Origin: Rubrivivax benzoatilyticus JA2 = ATCC BAA-35
GTDB lineage: Bacteria; Pseudomonadota; Gammaproteobacteria; Burkholderiales; Burkholderiaceae_C
Length of the DNA: 45,164 nucleotides
Reading direction: 5' to 3'
Assembly (NCBI RefSeq): GCF_000190375.1
Contig: NZ_AEWG01000005.1
Location: forward strand, 1-45,164
The first letter of the stretch is position 1, and the number at the start of each line of letters is the position of its first letter. The notes beneath the pieces were generated by a model. The model did not search any database and was not told the origin of the DNA. It saw only the letters and a list, made by a program, of their open reading frames with translations. A program made the position numbers and the translations under genes. This document shows, in pieces, positions 26,381 to 34,832 of this stretch.

Positions 26381-27376
26381 ATGAAGTTGACGTATCCCTT
26401 CTCGGCCATCGTCGGCCAGGACGAGATGAAGCTCGCCATCCTCATCGCCGCGGTGGACCCGAGCGTGGGCGGGGTGCTGGTCTTCGGCGACCGCGGCACC
26501 GGCAAGTCGACCGCCGTGCGTGCGCTGGCGGCGCTGCTGCCCAAGATGAAGGCCGTCGTCGGCTGCCCCTACAACCGTGACCCGGCGCTCGAACCCGCCG
26601 GCGCGCCCAAGCCCAAGACCCACCTCGTGCCGGTGCCGGTCGTCGACCTGCCGCTGGGCGCCACCGAAGACCGCGTCGTCGGCGCGCTCGACCTCGAACG
26701 TGCGCTGTCGCAAGGCGTCAAGGCCTTCGAGCCCGGCCTGCTGGCGCGGGCCAACCGCGGCTTCCTGTACATCGACGAAGTCAACCTGCTCGAAGACCAC
26801 CTCGTCGACCTGCTGATCGACGTCGCCGCCTCGGGCGAGAACGTCGTCGAACGCGAAGGCCTGTCGGTGCGCCACCCCGCGCGCTTCGTGCTGGTCGGCT
26901 CGGGCAACCCGGAAGAAGGCGAACTGCGGCCGCAGCTGCTCGACCGTTTCGGCCTGTCGGTCGAGGTCAAGACGCCGACCGACATCCCGGTGCGCATCGA
27001 GATCGTGCGCCGCCGCGACGCCTTCGAACGCGACCCCGAGGGCTTCACCGAGAAGTGGAAGGCCGAGGACGACAAGATCCGTCGCCGCATCCTGGCCGCA
27101 CGCAAGCGCCTGGAAGACGTGCAGGTGCCCGACGCCGCGCTGGAGCGTGCCGCCCAGCTGTGCATGAAGCTCGGCACCGACGGCCTGCGCGGCGAGCTGA
27201 CGCTGATGCGCGCCGCGCGCGCGCTGGCTGCGATCGACGGCGACAAGGCCGTCGGCGACAGCCAGCTCAAGCGCATCGCCGCACCGGCGCTGCGCCACCG
27301 CCTGCGCCGCAACGTGCTCGACGACGCCGGTTCCACGGTGCGCGTGGACCGCGCGGTGCAGGAACTGTTCGCCTGA
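26381..27376 (+). CDS. bchI: Magnesium chelatase ATPase subunit I
   Basis: BchI is the AAA+ motor of Mg-chelatase, which inserts Mg2+ into protoporphyrin IX at the branch point from heme to bacteriochlorophyll. The 331-residue protein starts MKLTYPFSAIVGQDEMK. Walker A is GDRGTGKS (residues 36-43), Walker B is GFLYIDEVN (127-135), and sensor 1 is VLVGSGNPEEGELRPQLLDRFG. The arginine-rich helix RLRRNVLDDAGSTVRV near the C-terminus is typical. Its TGA overlaps the bchD ATG by one base (TGATG). No PpsR/CrtJ-type palindrome is visible in the short gap upstream. Confidence 0.98.
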   Translation: MKLTYPFSAIVGQDEMKLAILIAAVDPSVGGVLVFGDRGTGKSTAVRALAALLPKMKAVVGCPYNRDPALEPAGAPKPKTHLVPVPVVDLPLGATEDRVVGALDLERALSQGVKAFEPGLLARANRGFLYIDEVNLLEDHLVDLLIDVAASGENVVEREGLSVRHPARFVLVGSGNPEEGELRPQLLDRFGLSVEVKTPTDIPVRIEIVRRRDAFERDPEGFTEKWKAEDDKIRRRILAARKRLEDVQVPDAALERAAQLCMKLGTDGLRGELTLMRAARALAAIDGDKAVGDSQLKRIAAPALRHRLRRNVLDDAGSTVRVDRAVQELFA

Positions 27377-29124
27377 TGTCCTCCAAGGCCTGGGAAGACG
27401 CCACGCTGGCGGCGGCGGTGTTCGCCGTCGATCCGGCGGGCATCGGCGGCGTGCACGTGCGCTCGCCGGCCGGCCCGGTGCGTGACCGCTGGCTGGCGGC
27501 GCTGACACGCGCGCTGCCGACGCCGCCGCGGCGCATGCCGGTGGGCATCGCCGACGACCGCCTGCTCGGCGGCCTGGACCTCGCCGGCACGCTGCAGGCC
27601 GGGCGTCCGGTCGCGCAGCGTGGCCTGCTCGCCGACGCCGACGGCGGCGTCGTGCTCGCGGTGATGGCCGAGCGCCTGCCGCCGGGTACCGCGGCGAAGA
27701 TGGCCGCGGTGATCGACCGCCACGAGGTCGTCGTCGAACGCGACGGCGTCGCGCTGTCGCACCCGACACGTTTCGGCGTCGTCGCCTTCGACGAAGGCGG
27801 CCCCGACGACGACCCGGTGCCGGTCGCGCTGACCGACCGCCTGGGGCTCAAGCTCGACTTCACGCAGATCCCGCCGCGCGAAGCGCCCGAGATCGACTTC
27901 GGCGACGTCGCCGACGCGCGCGCGCTGCTGCCGCGCGTGCGCTGCGGCGACGAGGCGCTGCAGGCGCTGGTGCAGGCCGCCGTCGCGCTGGGCATCGCCT
28001 CGCTGCGTGCGCCGCTGCACGCCTTGCGCGTGGCCTGCGCGCACGCCGCGCTGAACGGCCGCGACACGGTCGAGGCCGAGGACGCCGCCGCCGCCGCACG
28101 CCTGGTGTTCGCGCCGCGCGCGACGCAGCTGCCGGCGCCGCCCGAGCAGGAACAGGAAGCCCCGCCCGAGGAGCCGCCTCCGCCGCCGGATCAGCAGGAC
28201 CCGAACCAGGACCCGCCGCCGCCGGACAACGAGCAGCATGCCGAGGAACTGAAGGGTCCGATGGAAGACCAGGTGCTCGACGCCGTGCTCGCGTCGCTGC
28301 CGCCGGCGCTGCTGGCGCAGATGCAGGCCGACTACGCGTCGCGCGAACGCGCGCGTTCGTCGGGCAAGTCGGGCGCGCTGCACAAGGGCGGCCACCGCGG
28401 CCGGCCGTCGGGCATCCGCCGCGGCGAGCCCAAGGCCGGCCAGCGCCTGAACCTGATCGCGACGCTGCGCGCCGCGGCGCCCTGGCAACGGGTGCGCGGC
28501 GCGGTCAAGCCGCGGGTGCAGGTGCGGCCCGACGACTTCCACGTCACGCACTACCGCCAGCGGCGCGAGACGACGACGATCTTCGTCGTCGACGCCTCGG
28601 GCTCGTCGGCGCTGAACCGCATGGCCGAGGCCAAGGGCGCGGTCGAGCTGCTGCTGGCCGACTGCTACGTGCGCCGCGACAAGGTGGCGGTGATCGCCTT
28701 CCGCGGCAAGGCCGCCGAGCTGCTGCTGCCGCCGACGCGTTCGCTGGTGCGCGCCAAGCGCAGCCTGGCCGGCCTGCCCGGCGGCGGTGGCACGCCACTG
28801 GCGGCGGCCGTCGACGCCGCCGGCGCGCTGGCCGAGTCGATCCGCCGCCGCGGCGACACGCCGCTGGTGGTCTTCCTGACCGACGGCCGCGCCAATGTCG
28901 CGCTCGACGGCACCGGCGGCCGGCCCAAGGCCGAGGCCGATGCGCTGGACGCCGCCAAGCGCATGCTGGCCAGCGGCGCGGCGACGATGCTGATCGACAC
29001 CTCGCCGCAGCCCGCGGCCCAGGCGCGCAAGATCGCCGGCGCGATGCAGGCGACCTACATGCCGCTGCCTTACGCCGGCGCGCAGACCCTGTCGCAGGTG
29101 GTGCGCGCCCGCGCCGGTGGCTGA
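27376..29124 (+). CDS. bchD: Magnesium chelatase subunit D
   Basis: BchD forms a hexameric platform with BchI and contacts BchH. The 582-residue protein has an inactive AAA-like domain lacking a proper Walker A, an acidic Pro/Gln/Glu-rich linker around residues 252-292, and a C-terminal von Willebrand A domain. The MIDAS motif DASGS lies at residues 406-410, and PGGGGTPLAAA and FLTDGRAN follow. The ATG at 27376 is coupled to the bchI stop. The open frame extends upstream inside bchI but that part is out-of-frame noise. It overlaps bchO by 8 bases. Confidence 0.97.
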   Translation: MSSKAWEDATLAAAVFAVDPAGIGGVHVRSPAGPVRDRWLAALTRALPTPPRRMPVGIADDRLLGGLDLAGTLQAGRPVAQRGLLADADGGVVLAVMAERLPPGTAAKMAAVIDRHEVVVERDGVALSHPTRFGVVAFDEGGPDDDPVPVALTDRLGLKLDFTQIPPREAPEIDFGDVADARALLPRVRCGDEALQALVQAAVALGIASLRAPLHALRVACAHAALNGRDTVEAEDAAAAARLVFAPRATQLPAPPEQEQEAPPEEPPPPPDQQDPNQDPPPPDNEQHAEELKGPMEDQVLDAVLASLPPALLAQMQADYASRERARSSGKSGALHKGGHRGRPSGIRRGEPKAGQRLNLIATLRAAAPWQRVRGAVKPRVQVRPDDFHVTHYRQRRETTTIFVVDASGSSALNRMAEAKGAVELLLADCYVRRDKVAVIAFRGKAAELLLPPTRSLVRAKRSLAGLPGGGGTPLAAAVDAAGALAESIRRRGDTPLVVFLTDGRANVALDGTGGRPKAEADALDAAKRMLASGAATMLIDTSPQPAAQARKIAGAMQATYMPLPYAGAQTLSQVVRARAGG

Positions 29125-29950
29125 AGACCGCCGCTTCGTCAACGCCGCCGGCCTGCGCTGGCACGTCGAACGTTCCGGGCGCGGCCCGGGCACGATGCTG
29201 CTGCTGCACGGCACCGGCGCGTCGGCGCACAGCATGGCGGCGCTGGGCGAACGCCTGGCCTGGCGCTGGCGCCTCGTCGCGCCCGACCTGCCGGGCCACG
29301 GCGAGACCAGCCGGCCGACACCCGAGCAGCTGACGCTGCCCGGCATGGCCGCCGCCGTCGGCGCGCTGCTGGCCGAGATGAAGATCGCGCCCGACGTCGT
29401 CGTCGGCCACTCGGCCGGCGCCGCGGTCGCGGTGCGCATGGTGCTCGACGGCCTGGTGATGCCGTCGGTCGTGGTGTCGATCAACGGCGCCTTCCTGCCG
29501 TTCGGCGGCCGCGCGGCGGCGCTGCTGTCGCCGCTGGCGCGGCTCTTGTACGCGCAGCGCTGGGTCTCGCACCTGTTCGCGCGCCGCGCCGAGGACCCGG
29601 CCGTCGTGCGCCGGCTGATCGAAGGCACCGGCTCGCACCTGGACCAGGACGGGCTGGACGCCTACCGGGCGCTGATGACACGCCCCGGCCACGCCGAGGC
29701 GGCGCTGGGCATGATGGCCCACTGGGACCTGAGCACGATGGAGCAGGACCTGCGGCGTTTTCCGGTGCCGCTGTGGCTGGTCACCGGGCTGCGCGACCGC
29801 GCGGTGCGGCCGTCGCAGGCGCGGCGCGTGGCAGCGCTGTGCCCGCGGGCGCTGGTCCTGCCGCTGCCCGGCGTCGGCCATCTCGCGCACGAGGAAGCCC
29901 CCGACGCCGTCGCGCGCCTGCTCGGGACGCTGCCGGCGCCGGCGGTATAA
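29117..29950 (+). CDS. bchO: BchO, alpha/beta-hydrolase Mg-chelatase accessory protein
   Basis: BchO is an alpha/beta hydrolase encoded with bchI and bchD in purple bacteria, with an accessory role in Mg-chelation that is not well defined. The 277-residue protein begins at a GTG inside the end of bchD. The oxyanion segment LLLHGTGASAHSM, the PDLPGHGETSRP loop and the nucleophile elbow GHSAG (Ser99) are present. The C-terminal GVGHLAHEE supplies the catalytic His. The gene order I-D-O is the same as in Rhodobacter. Confidence 0.93.
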   Translation: MAEDRRFVNAAGLRWHVERSGRGPGTMLLLHGTGASAHSMAALGERLAWRWRLVAPDLPGHGETSRPTPEQLTLPGMAAAVGALLAEMKIAPDVVVGHSAGAAVAVRMVLDGLVMPSVVVSINGAFLPFGGRAAALLSPLARLLYAQRWVSHLFARRAEDPAVVRRLIEGTGSHLDQDGLDAYRALMTRPGHAEAALGMMAHWDLSTMEQDLRRFPVPLWLVTGLRDRAVRPSQARRVAALCPRALVLPLPGVGHLAHEEAPDAVARLLGTLPAPAV

Positions 29951-29979
29951 CGCCGCGGTCCGTCCGCAAGGAGTACCCG

Positions 29980-31509
29980 ATGCACCAGACCCTGGAGGCG
30001 CTGCTGCGAGCCGGCGCCGAAGACGCCGTCGCGCTGGCCGCGCCCGGCCGCGCGCCGCTGAACTACCGCGGCCTGCGCGCGCAGATCGCCGGCACCGTCT
30101 CGACGCTGAACACGCTGGGTGTCGGCCGCGGCGACCGCGTCGCCATCGTGCTCGCCAACGGCCCCGAGATGGCGAGCTGCTTCGTCGCCTGCGCCAGCGG
30201 CGTCGCCAGCGCGCCGCTGAACCCGGCCTACCGCGCCGAGGAGTTCGAGTTCTACCTCTCGGACCTGCGCGCCAAGGCGCTGATCGTCGAACGCGGCAGC
30301 GCCTCGCCGGCGGTGGCGGTCGCCGAACGCCTGGGCGTGCGTGTGCTCGACCTCGTCGTCGCCGACGGCGCGCCGGCGGGCAGCTTCACGCTGGTGCCGC
30401 GCGACGGCTCTGCCGCCAGCACGCCGGCGGCCGACGGCGGCCCGGCCCAGCCCGGCGACGTCTCGATGGTGCTGCACACCTCGGGCACGACCTCGCGGCC
30501 GAAGATCGTGCCGCTGTCGCAGGCCAATCTGGCGGCGTCGGCGCAGCACATCCGCGACACGCTGCAGCTGACGCCGGCCGACGGCGGCCTGAACGTGATG
30601 CCGCTGTTCCACATCCACGGCCTGATCGCCGGCGTGCTGGCGCCGCTGGCCGCGGGCTCGCGCATCTTCTGCACGCCGGGTTTCGACGCGCTGAAGTTCT
30701 TCGGCTGGATGGACGAGGCCGCGCCCACCTGGTACACCGCGGTGCCGACGATGCACCAGGCGATCCTGGGCCGCGCGCGGCGCAACGCCGAGGTCATCGC
30801 GCGGCACCCGCTGCGTTTCCTGCGCTCGTCCTCGTCGTCGATGCCGCCGCAGGTGATCCGCGAACTCGAAGAGGTGTTCGGCGCGCCGCTGATCGAGGCC
30901 TACGGCATGACCGAGGCCACGCACCAGATGGCCTGCAACCCGCTGCCGCCGGCCGTGCGCAAGTCCGGCAGCGTCGGCCCGGCGGCGGGGCCCGAGATCG
31001 CGATCATGGACGAGCACGGCACGCTGCTGCCGCGTGGCGCGGTCGGCGAGATCGTCATCCGCGGCCCCAACGTCACCGCCGGCTACGAGTCCAACCCGAA
31101 GGCCAACGCCGAGGCCTTCACCAACGGCTGGTTCCGCACCGGCGACCAGGGCACGCTGGACGCCGACGGCTACGTGACGATCACCGGGCGCCTGAAGGAG
31201 ATCATCAACCGCGGCGGCGAGAAGATCAGCCCGCGCGAGATCGACGAGATCCTGATGGACCACCCGGCCGTCGCCCAGGTCGTCTGCTTCGGCATGCCGC
31301 ACCCCAAGCTCGGCGAGGAGGTCGCCGCCGCCGTCGTGCCGCGTGAAGGCCAGCAGCCGAGCGAACGCGAACTGCAGGACTTCGTCGCCGCGCGTGTCGC
31401 CGACTTCAAGGTGCCCAGGCGCATCCTGTTCATGGCCGAGATCCCCAAGGGCGCGACCGGCAAGCTGCAGCGCATCGGCATGGCCGCCAAGCTGGGGCTG
31501 GGCGGATGA
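29980..31509 (+). CDS. AMP-forming acyl-CoA ligase (oxalate/fatty acid type)
   Basis: This 509-residue cytoplasmic enzyme of the ANL superfamily activates a carboxylic acid with ATP and CoA. The phosphate loop LHTSGTTSRPK, YGMTEATHQM, the GWFRTGDQG aspartate motif, the hinge GRLKEIINRGGEKISP and the catalytic Lys in PKGATGKLQR are all intact. The general appearance, including the IHGLIAG segment, recalls the Pcs60/AAE3 oxalyl-CoA synthetase group, but substrate cannot be assigned. The ATG follows AAGGAG, 29 bases after bchO, and the gene overlaps the next by 4 bases, so it likely belongs to the same transcript as bchIDO. Confidence 0.9.
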   Translation: MHQTLEALLRAGAEDAVALAAPGRAPLNYRGLRAQIAGTVSTLNTLGVGRGDRVAIVLANGPEMASCFVACASGVASAPLNPAYRAEEFEFYLSDLRAKALIVERGSASPAVAVAERLGVRVLDLVVADGAPAGSFTLVPRDGSAASTPAADGGPAQPGDVSMVLHTSGTTSRPKIVPLSQANLAASAQHIRDTLQLTPADGGLNVMPLFHIHGLIAGVLAPLAAGSRIFCTPGFDALKFFGWMDEAAPTWYTAVPTMHQAILGRARRNAEVIARHPLRFLRSSSSSMPPQVIRELEEVFGAPLIEAYGMTEATHQMACNPLPPAVRKSGSVGPAAGPEIAIMDEHGTLLPRGAVGEIVIRGPNVTAGYESNPKANAEAFTNGWFRTGDQGTLDADGYVTITGRLKEIINRGGEKISPREIDEILMDHPAVAQVVCFGMPHPKLGEEVAAAVVPREGQQPSERELQDFVAARVADFKVPRRILFMAEIPKGATGKLQRIGMAAKLGLGG

Positions 31510-32513
31510 GGATCACGATCGTCGGCGCCGGCGCGATCGGCGGTTATCTCGGCGCGCGGCTGTCGGCCGCCGGCGAGCAGGTCAGCTTCATCGCGCGTGG
31601 CCGCAACCTGGAGGCGATCCGCGCGCGCGGCTTCCGCCTGATCCTCGAAGACGGCAGCGAGCTGGCGGCGCCCGAAGCCCGGGCCTTCGAGCGCATGGAC
31701 GAGGCCGGGCCGCAGGACGTCGTCATCCTCGCCGTCAAGGCGCACCAGGTCGCCGACCTGCTGCCCGGGCTGCCGGCGCTGCTGGCGCCGCACACCAGCG
31801 TCGTCACGATGATCAACGGCGTGCCCTGGTGGTACTTCCACCAGCTCGCCGGCCCGTACGAAGGCCGGCAGCTCGAAAGCGTGGACCCGGGCGGGCGCAT
31901 CGCCGCGGCGATCGCGCCGGAGCGCATCCTCGGCGGCATCGTCTACCCGGCGGCCGAACTGCTCGAGCCGGGGCTGGTGCGTGTCGTCGAAGGCAACCGC
32001 TTCACGATCGGCGAGCCCGACGGCAGCCGCAGCGAGCGGGCCGAGGCGCTGTCGCAGGCACTGATGAAGGCCGGCTTCAAGGCGCCGGTGGCGCGCGACA
32101 TCCGCGCCGAGCTCTGGGTCAAGCTCTGGGGCAACCTGTGCTTCAACCCGATCAGCGCGCTGACGCAGGCGACGCTCGAGGACATCACACGCTTCGGCCC
32201 GACACGCGCGCTGGCCGCCGCGGCGATGGCCGAGGCCCAGGCGGTGGCCGAGGCGCTGGGCGTGCGATTCCGCATCACGCTGGAGCAGCGCCTGGCCGGT
32301 GCCGAGGCGGTGGGCGCGCACAAGACCTCGATGCTGCAGGACGTCGAACACGGCCGCGCGCTGGAGCTGGAGGCGCTGGTCGGCGCGGTGGCCGAACTCG
32401 GCCGCATCGTCGGCCGGCCGACGCCGACGGTGGACGCGCTGTACGCGCTGGCCTCGCTGCTGGCGCGCACGCTGGCCGCGCAGAACGGGCGGCTGGCGCT
32501 GCAGCCGGCCTGA
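31506..32513 (+). CDS. panE: 2-dehydropantoate 2-reductase family protein
   Basis: Family members reduce ketopantoate to pantoate with NADPH in pantothenate/CoA synthesis. The 335-residue protein has the Rossmann loop VGAGAIGGYLG at the N-terminus, VKAHQ with the catalytic Lys region, MINGVPWWYF, and the C-terminal helical domain with KLWGNLCFNPISALT and HKTSMLQDVEHGRALELEAL. Several paralogues of this family act on other 2-oxo acids, so panE itself is not certain. Its ATG overlaps the ligase stop (ATGA). A product role in CoA supply beside a CoA ligase is suggestive only. Confidence 0.85.
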   Translation: MRITIVGAGAIGGYLGARLSAAGEQVSFIARGRNLEAIRARGFRLILEDGSELAAPEARAFERMDEAGPQDVVILAVKAHQVADLLPGLPALLAPHTSVVTMINGVPWWYFHQLAGPYEGRQLESVDPGGRIAAAIAPERILGGIVYPAAELLEPGLVRVVEGNRFTIGEPDGSRSERAEALSQALMKAGFKAPVARDIRAELWVKLWGNLCFNPISALTQATLEDITRFGPTRALAAAAMAEAQAVAEALGVRFRITLEQRLAGAEAVGAHKTSMLQDVEHGRALELEALVGAVAELGRIVGRPTPTVDALYALASLLARTLAAQNGRLALQPA

Positions 32514-32528
32514 GGCGGCGCCAAGAAA

Positions 32529-32550
32529 AACCCCGCCGGGCGGCGGGGTT
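32529..32550 (-). terminator. Intrinsic terminator of the universal stress gene
   Basis: AACCCCGCC and GGCGGGGTT form a perfect 9-bp stem around GGGC. The A-run at 32524-32530 is a T-run on the minus strand, so it ends the uspA-like transcript; it may also stop the convergent panE-like transcript. Confidence 0.88.
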
Positions 32551-32573
32551 CAACGCGAGACCGGAGCGTGCGT

Positions 32574-33008
32574 TCAGCGCACGACCAGCACCGGCAGCGT
32601 GCTGTGCGTCAGCACCTTCTGCGTCTCGCTGCCGAGCAGCAGCGCGCTGACGCCGCGGCGGCCGTGCGAGGCCATGACGATCAGGTCGCATTCCTGGTTC
32701 TTGGCGTGGTCGATGATCGCCTCCCAGGGATGCAGGGCCTCGACGGTGTGGCCGCTGCAGGCCACGCCGACAGCGCTGGCGGCTTCGATGACGGCCTTCA
32801 CGCGCGACGACGCGATGCGTTCCTGCGCGTCGTAGAACTCCTGCGGCGGCACCGGCTGCATCTCGGAGATCGCGCTGTACGGGAAGGGCTCCTTGACGCC
32901 GATGACGAACATTTCGGCGCCGGCGAGCCGGGCCAGTTCCAGAGCCGTCTGGACCGCCTTGGCCGTGATCTCGGAGCCGTCGGTGGGGACCAGGATGCGC
33001 TTGTACAT
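32574..33008 (-). CDS. Universal stress protein UspA family
   Basis: The 144-residue single-domain protein starts MYKRILVPTDGSE and ends with the ATP-binding signature G-x2-G-x9-G-S (GRRGVSALLLGSETQKV), followed by THSTLPVLVVR. It therefore belongs to the ATP-binding group of Usp proteins, which respond to stress and starvation. A good AAAGGAG ribosome site precedes the ATG. It is the last gene of a minus-strand group but is separated from the sulfurtransferase by 77 bases, so it probably has its own promoter. Confidence 0.93.
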   Translation of the reverse strand: MYKRILVPTDGSEITAKAVQTALELARLAGAEMFVIGVKEPFPYSAISEMQPVPPQEFYDAQERIASSRVKAVIEAASAVGVACSGHTVEALHPWEAIIDHAKNQECDLIVMASHGRRGVSALLLGSETQKVLTHSTLPVLVVR

Positions 33009-33085
33009 GGAGACTCCTTTGGGTTCGATGTTTCGAGTGTTCTGCAGGGCCGGGGTTCCTGCAAGCGGGGTTGGATTGATGGAAG

Positions 33086-33922
33086 TCAGCCGCGAGCGAT
33101 GGGGCGCGCGGGGTCGCGGCACCACTCGCTCCACGAGCCCGGATACAGCCGCATGCCCTCGAAGCCGGCATGCGCCATCGCCAGCAGGTTGTGGCAGGCG
33201 GTGACGCCGCTGCCGCACTGCAATACCACCTGCTCGGCCGGCGTCGCCCAGCGCTCGAACTCGGCGCGCAGCGTGGCGGCGGGCTTGAAGCGGCCGTCGG
33301 CCTGCAGGTTGTCCTTGAAGCAGCGGTTGGTCGCGCCGGGAATGTGGCCGCCGACCGGGTCGATCGGCTCGACCTCGCCGCGGAAACGTTCGCCGGCGCG
33401 CGCGTCGACGAGGCGCACGTGGCCCAGCGCGGCCAGCAGCGATTCGGCGGTGATCGTCGGCATCGCCGGCTCGGGGCTCAGCGGGTAGGGCGCGCCGGCG
33501 GCCGGCGCGGTGGCCGAGCTCACGAGTTCGCCGCCGGCGGCGGTCCAGGCCGCCGGGCCGCCGTCGAGCACCGCGACCTTCTCGTGGCCCAGCCACTTCA
33601 GCATCCACCACGCGCGCGCCGCGTACGGCCCGCCCTGGGCGTCGCAGCAGACGACCTGGGTCTCGGGCGTGATGCCCCAGGCGCCGACGGTGGCGGCGAA
33701 GGCCTCGCGCGTGGGCAGCGGGTGGCGGCCGCGCCGGCCGTCGCCCTTGGGGCCGGACAGATCACGTTCGAGGTGGGCGTAGATCGCGCCCGGCAGGTGG
33801 CCGGCGGCGTACGCGCGTTCGCCGGCGGCCGGGTCGCCGAGGTCGAAACCGCAGTCGAGCACGACGACGCCGGCCGGCGCGGTGCGCAGGTCCTCGGCAC
33901 TGACAAGGGTGGTGAAGCTCAT
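33086..33922 (-). CDS. sseA: 3-Mercaptopyruvate/thiosulfate sulfurtransferase (SseA type)
   Basis: The 278-residue enzyme has two rhodanese domains. The first is inactive; the second carries the active-site loop CGSGVTA with Cys236, which is the mercaptopyruvate sulfurtransferase form. Other family segments are GHLPGAIYAHLERDLSG, VVCCDAQGGPYAARAWW, and GHIPGATNRCFKDNL. It transfers sulfane sulfur to thiols or cyanide. A GGAG ribosome site precedes the ATG. It begins one base after the EamA transporter stop, so the two are cotranscribed. Confidence 0.94.
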   Translation of the reverse strand: MSFTTLVSAEDLRTAPAGVVVLDCGFDLGDPAAGERAYAAGHLPGAIYAHLERDLSGPKGDGRRGRHPLPTREAFAATVGAWGITPETQVVCCDAQGGPYAARAWWMLKWLGHEKVAVLDGGPAAWTAAGGELVSSATAPAAGAPYPLSPEPAMPTITAESLLAALGHVRLVDARAGERFRGEVEPIDPVGGHIPGATNRCFKDNLQADGRFKPAATLRAEFERWATPAEQVVLQCGSGVTACHNLLAMAHAGFEGMRLYPGSWSEWCRDPARPIARG

Positions 33923-33923
33923 C

Positions 33924-34832
33924 TCAGGTCTCCGTGGAAGGGGTGAGGCGGGGCGTGCGGGCGAGCCAGGTGGCGGCGATGCCGGCGGCGACGATCAGCG
34001 CCATGCCGGCCAGCGCCGACAGCGTGACCGGGTCGTCGAACAGCCAGACGCCGAAGCCGAAGGAATAGACGATGCCCAGGTACTGCAGCACCGCGTTCGT
34101 CATCGGCTGGCCGATGGCGTAGGCGCGCGTCATCATCAGCTGCGCCACCGAGGCCAGCACGCCGGTGGCCAGCAGCAGCGCGACGCCGCGTGCGCTGTGC
34201 GCGCTGGGGCCGCCTGACGCGAACATCAGCAGCGCACCGGCCGCCACGCCACCGGCAGCGAAATAGAAGACGATGCGCTGCTCGGGCTCGCCGGCCTGGC
34301 CCAGCGAGCGCACGTGCAGCAGCGCCTGGGCCGACAGCAGCCCCGACACCAGCCCGGCCAGCCCGTGCAAAAGCTGGCTCGATTCGATCGTTGGCTTGAG
34401 CACCAGCGCGACGCCGGCGAAGCCGGCCAGCACCGCGGCCAGCAGCCGGGCGTCGAGACGCTGGCCGCCGCGCCAGGCGGCGCCGACGAGGAAGGCGGCG
34501 ATCCACACCGACGAGGTGTAGTTCAGCGTCATCGCCGTGGCCAGCGGCAGCGTGCCCAGCGCGTAGAACCACAGGCAGATCGCGCCGACGCCGGCGGCGC
34601 TGCGCTTGAAGTGCAGCCCCGGCACGCGTGTGGCCAGCGGCGTGCCGCTGGCGCGCAGCAGCACGGCCATCAGCACGACGCTGACGGCCGAGCGGTACAT
34701 GACGATCTCGCCGGCGCCGTACTGCGCCGACGCGAGCTTGACGCACAGCCCCATCGCCGCGAACAGGAACGCGGCGCCGGCGATCAGCAAGGGGGCACGC
34801 AGCGGGCCCGGGGCCGGCTGCGCGCGGCTCAC
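33924..34832 (-). CDS. EamA/DMT family membrane transporter
   Basis: The 302-residue protein has about ten hydrophobic helices in two EamA repeats (LLIAGAAFLFAAMGLCVKLAS and the second beginning near LLHGLAGLVSGLLSAQALL). These proteins export metabolites or amino acids; the substrate is not predictable. The GTG start overlaps the oxygenase stop (GTGA), giving translational coupling. The frame is open much further upstream, but that part is a shadow of the Rieske gene. Confidence 0.9.
   Translation of the reverse strand: MSRAQPAPGPLRAPLLIAGAAFLFAAMGLCVKLASAQYGAGEIVMYRSAVSVVLMAVLLRASGTPLATRVPGLHFKRSAAGVGAICLWFYALGTLPLATAMTLNYTSSVWIAAFLVGAAWRGGQRLDARLLAAVLAGFAGVALVLKPTIESSQLLHGLAGLVSGLLSAQALLHVRSLGQAGEPEQRIVFYFAAGGVAAGALLMFASGGPSAHSARGVALLLATGVLASVAQLMMTRAYAIGQPMTNAVLQYLGIVYSFGFGVWLFDDPVTLSALAGMALIVAAGIAATWLARTPRLTPSTET

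Noticed and set aside
25049..27769. Very long minus-strand open frame opposite the DUF3422 and bchI genes
   Set aside because: High GC with strong third-position bias leaves antisense frames open. The translation is His/Gln/Arg-rich and repetitive, lacks any family motif, and covers two well-identified genes.
26569..29628. Minus-strand open frame of about 1000 codons opposite bchI, bchD and bchO
   Set aside because: Antisense shadow; the sense-strand genes have complete catalytic motifs.
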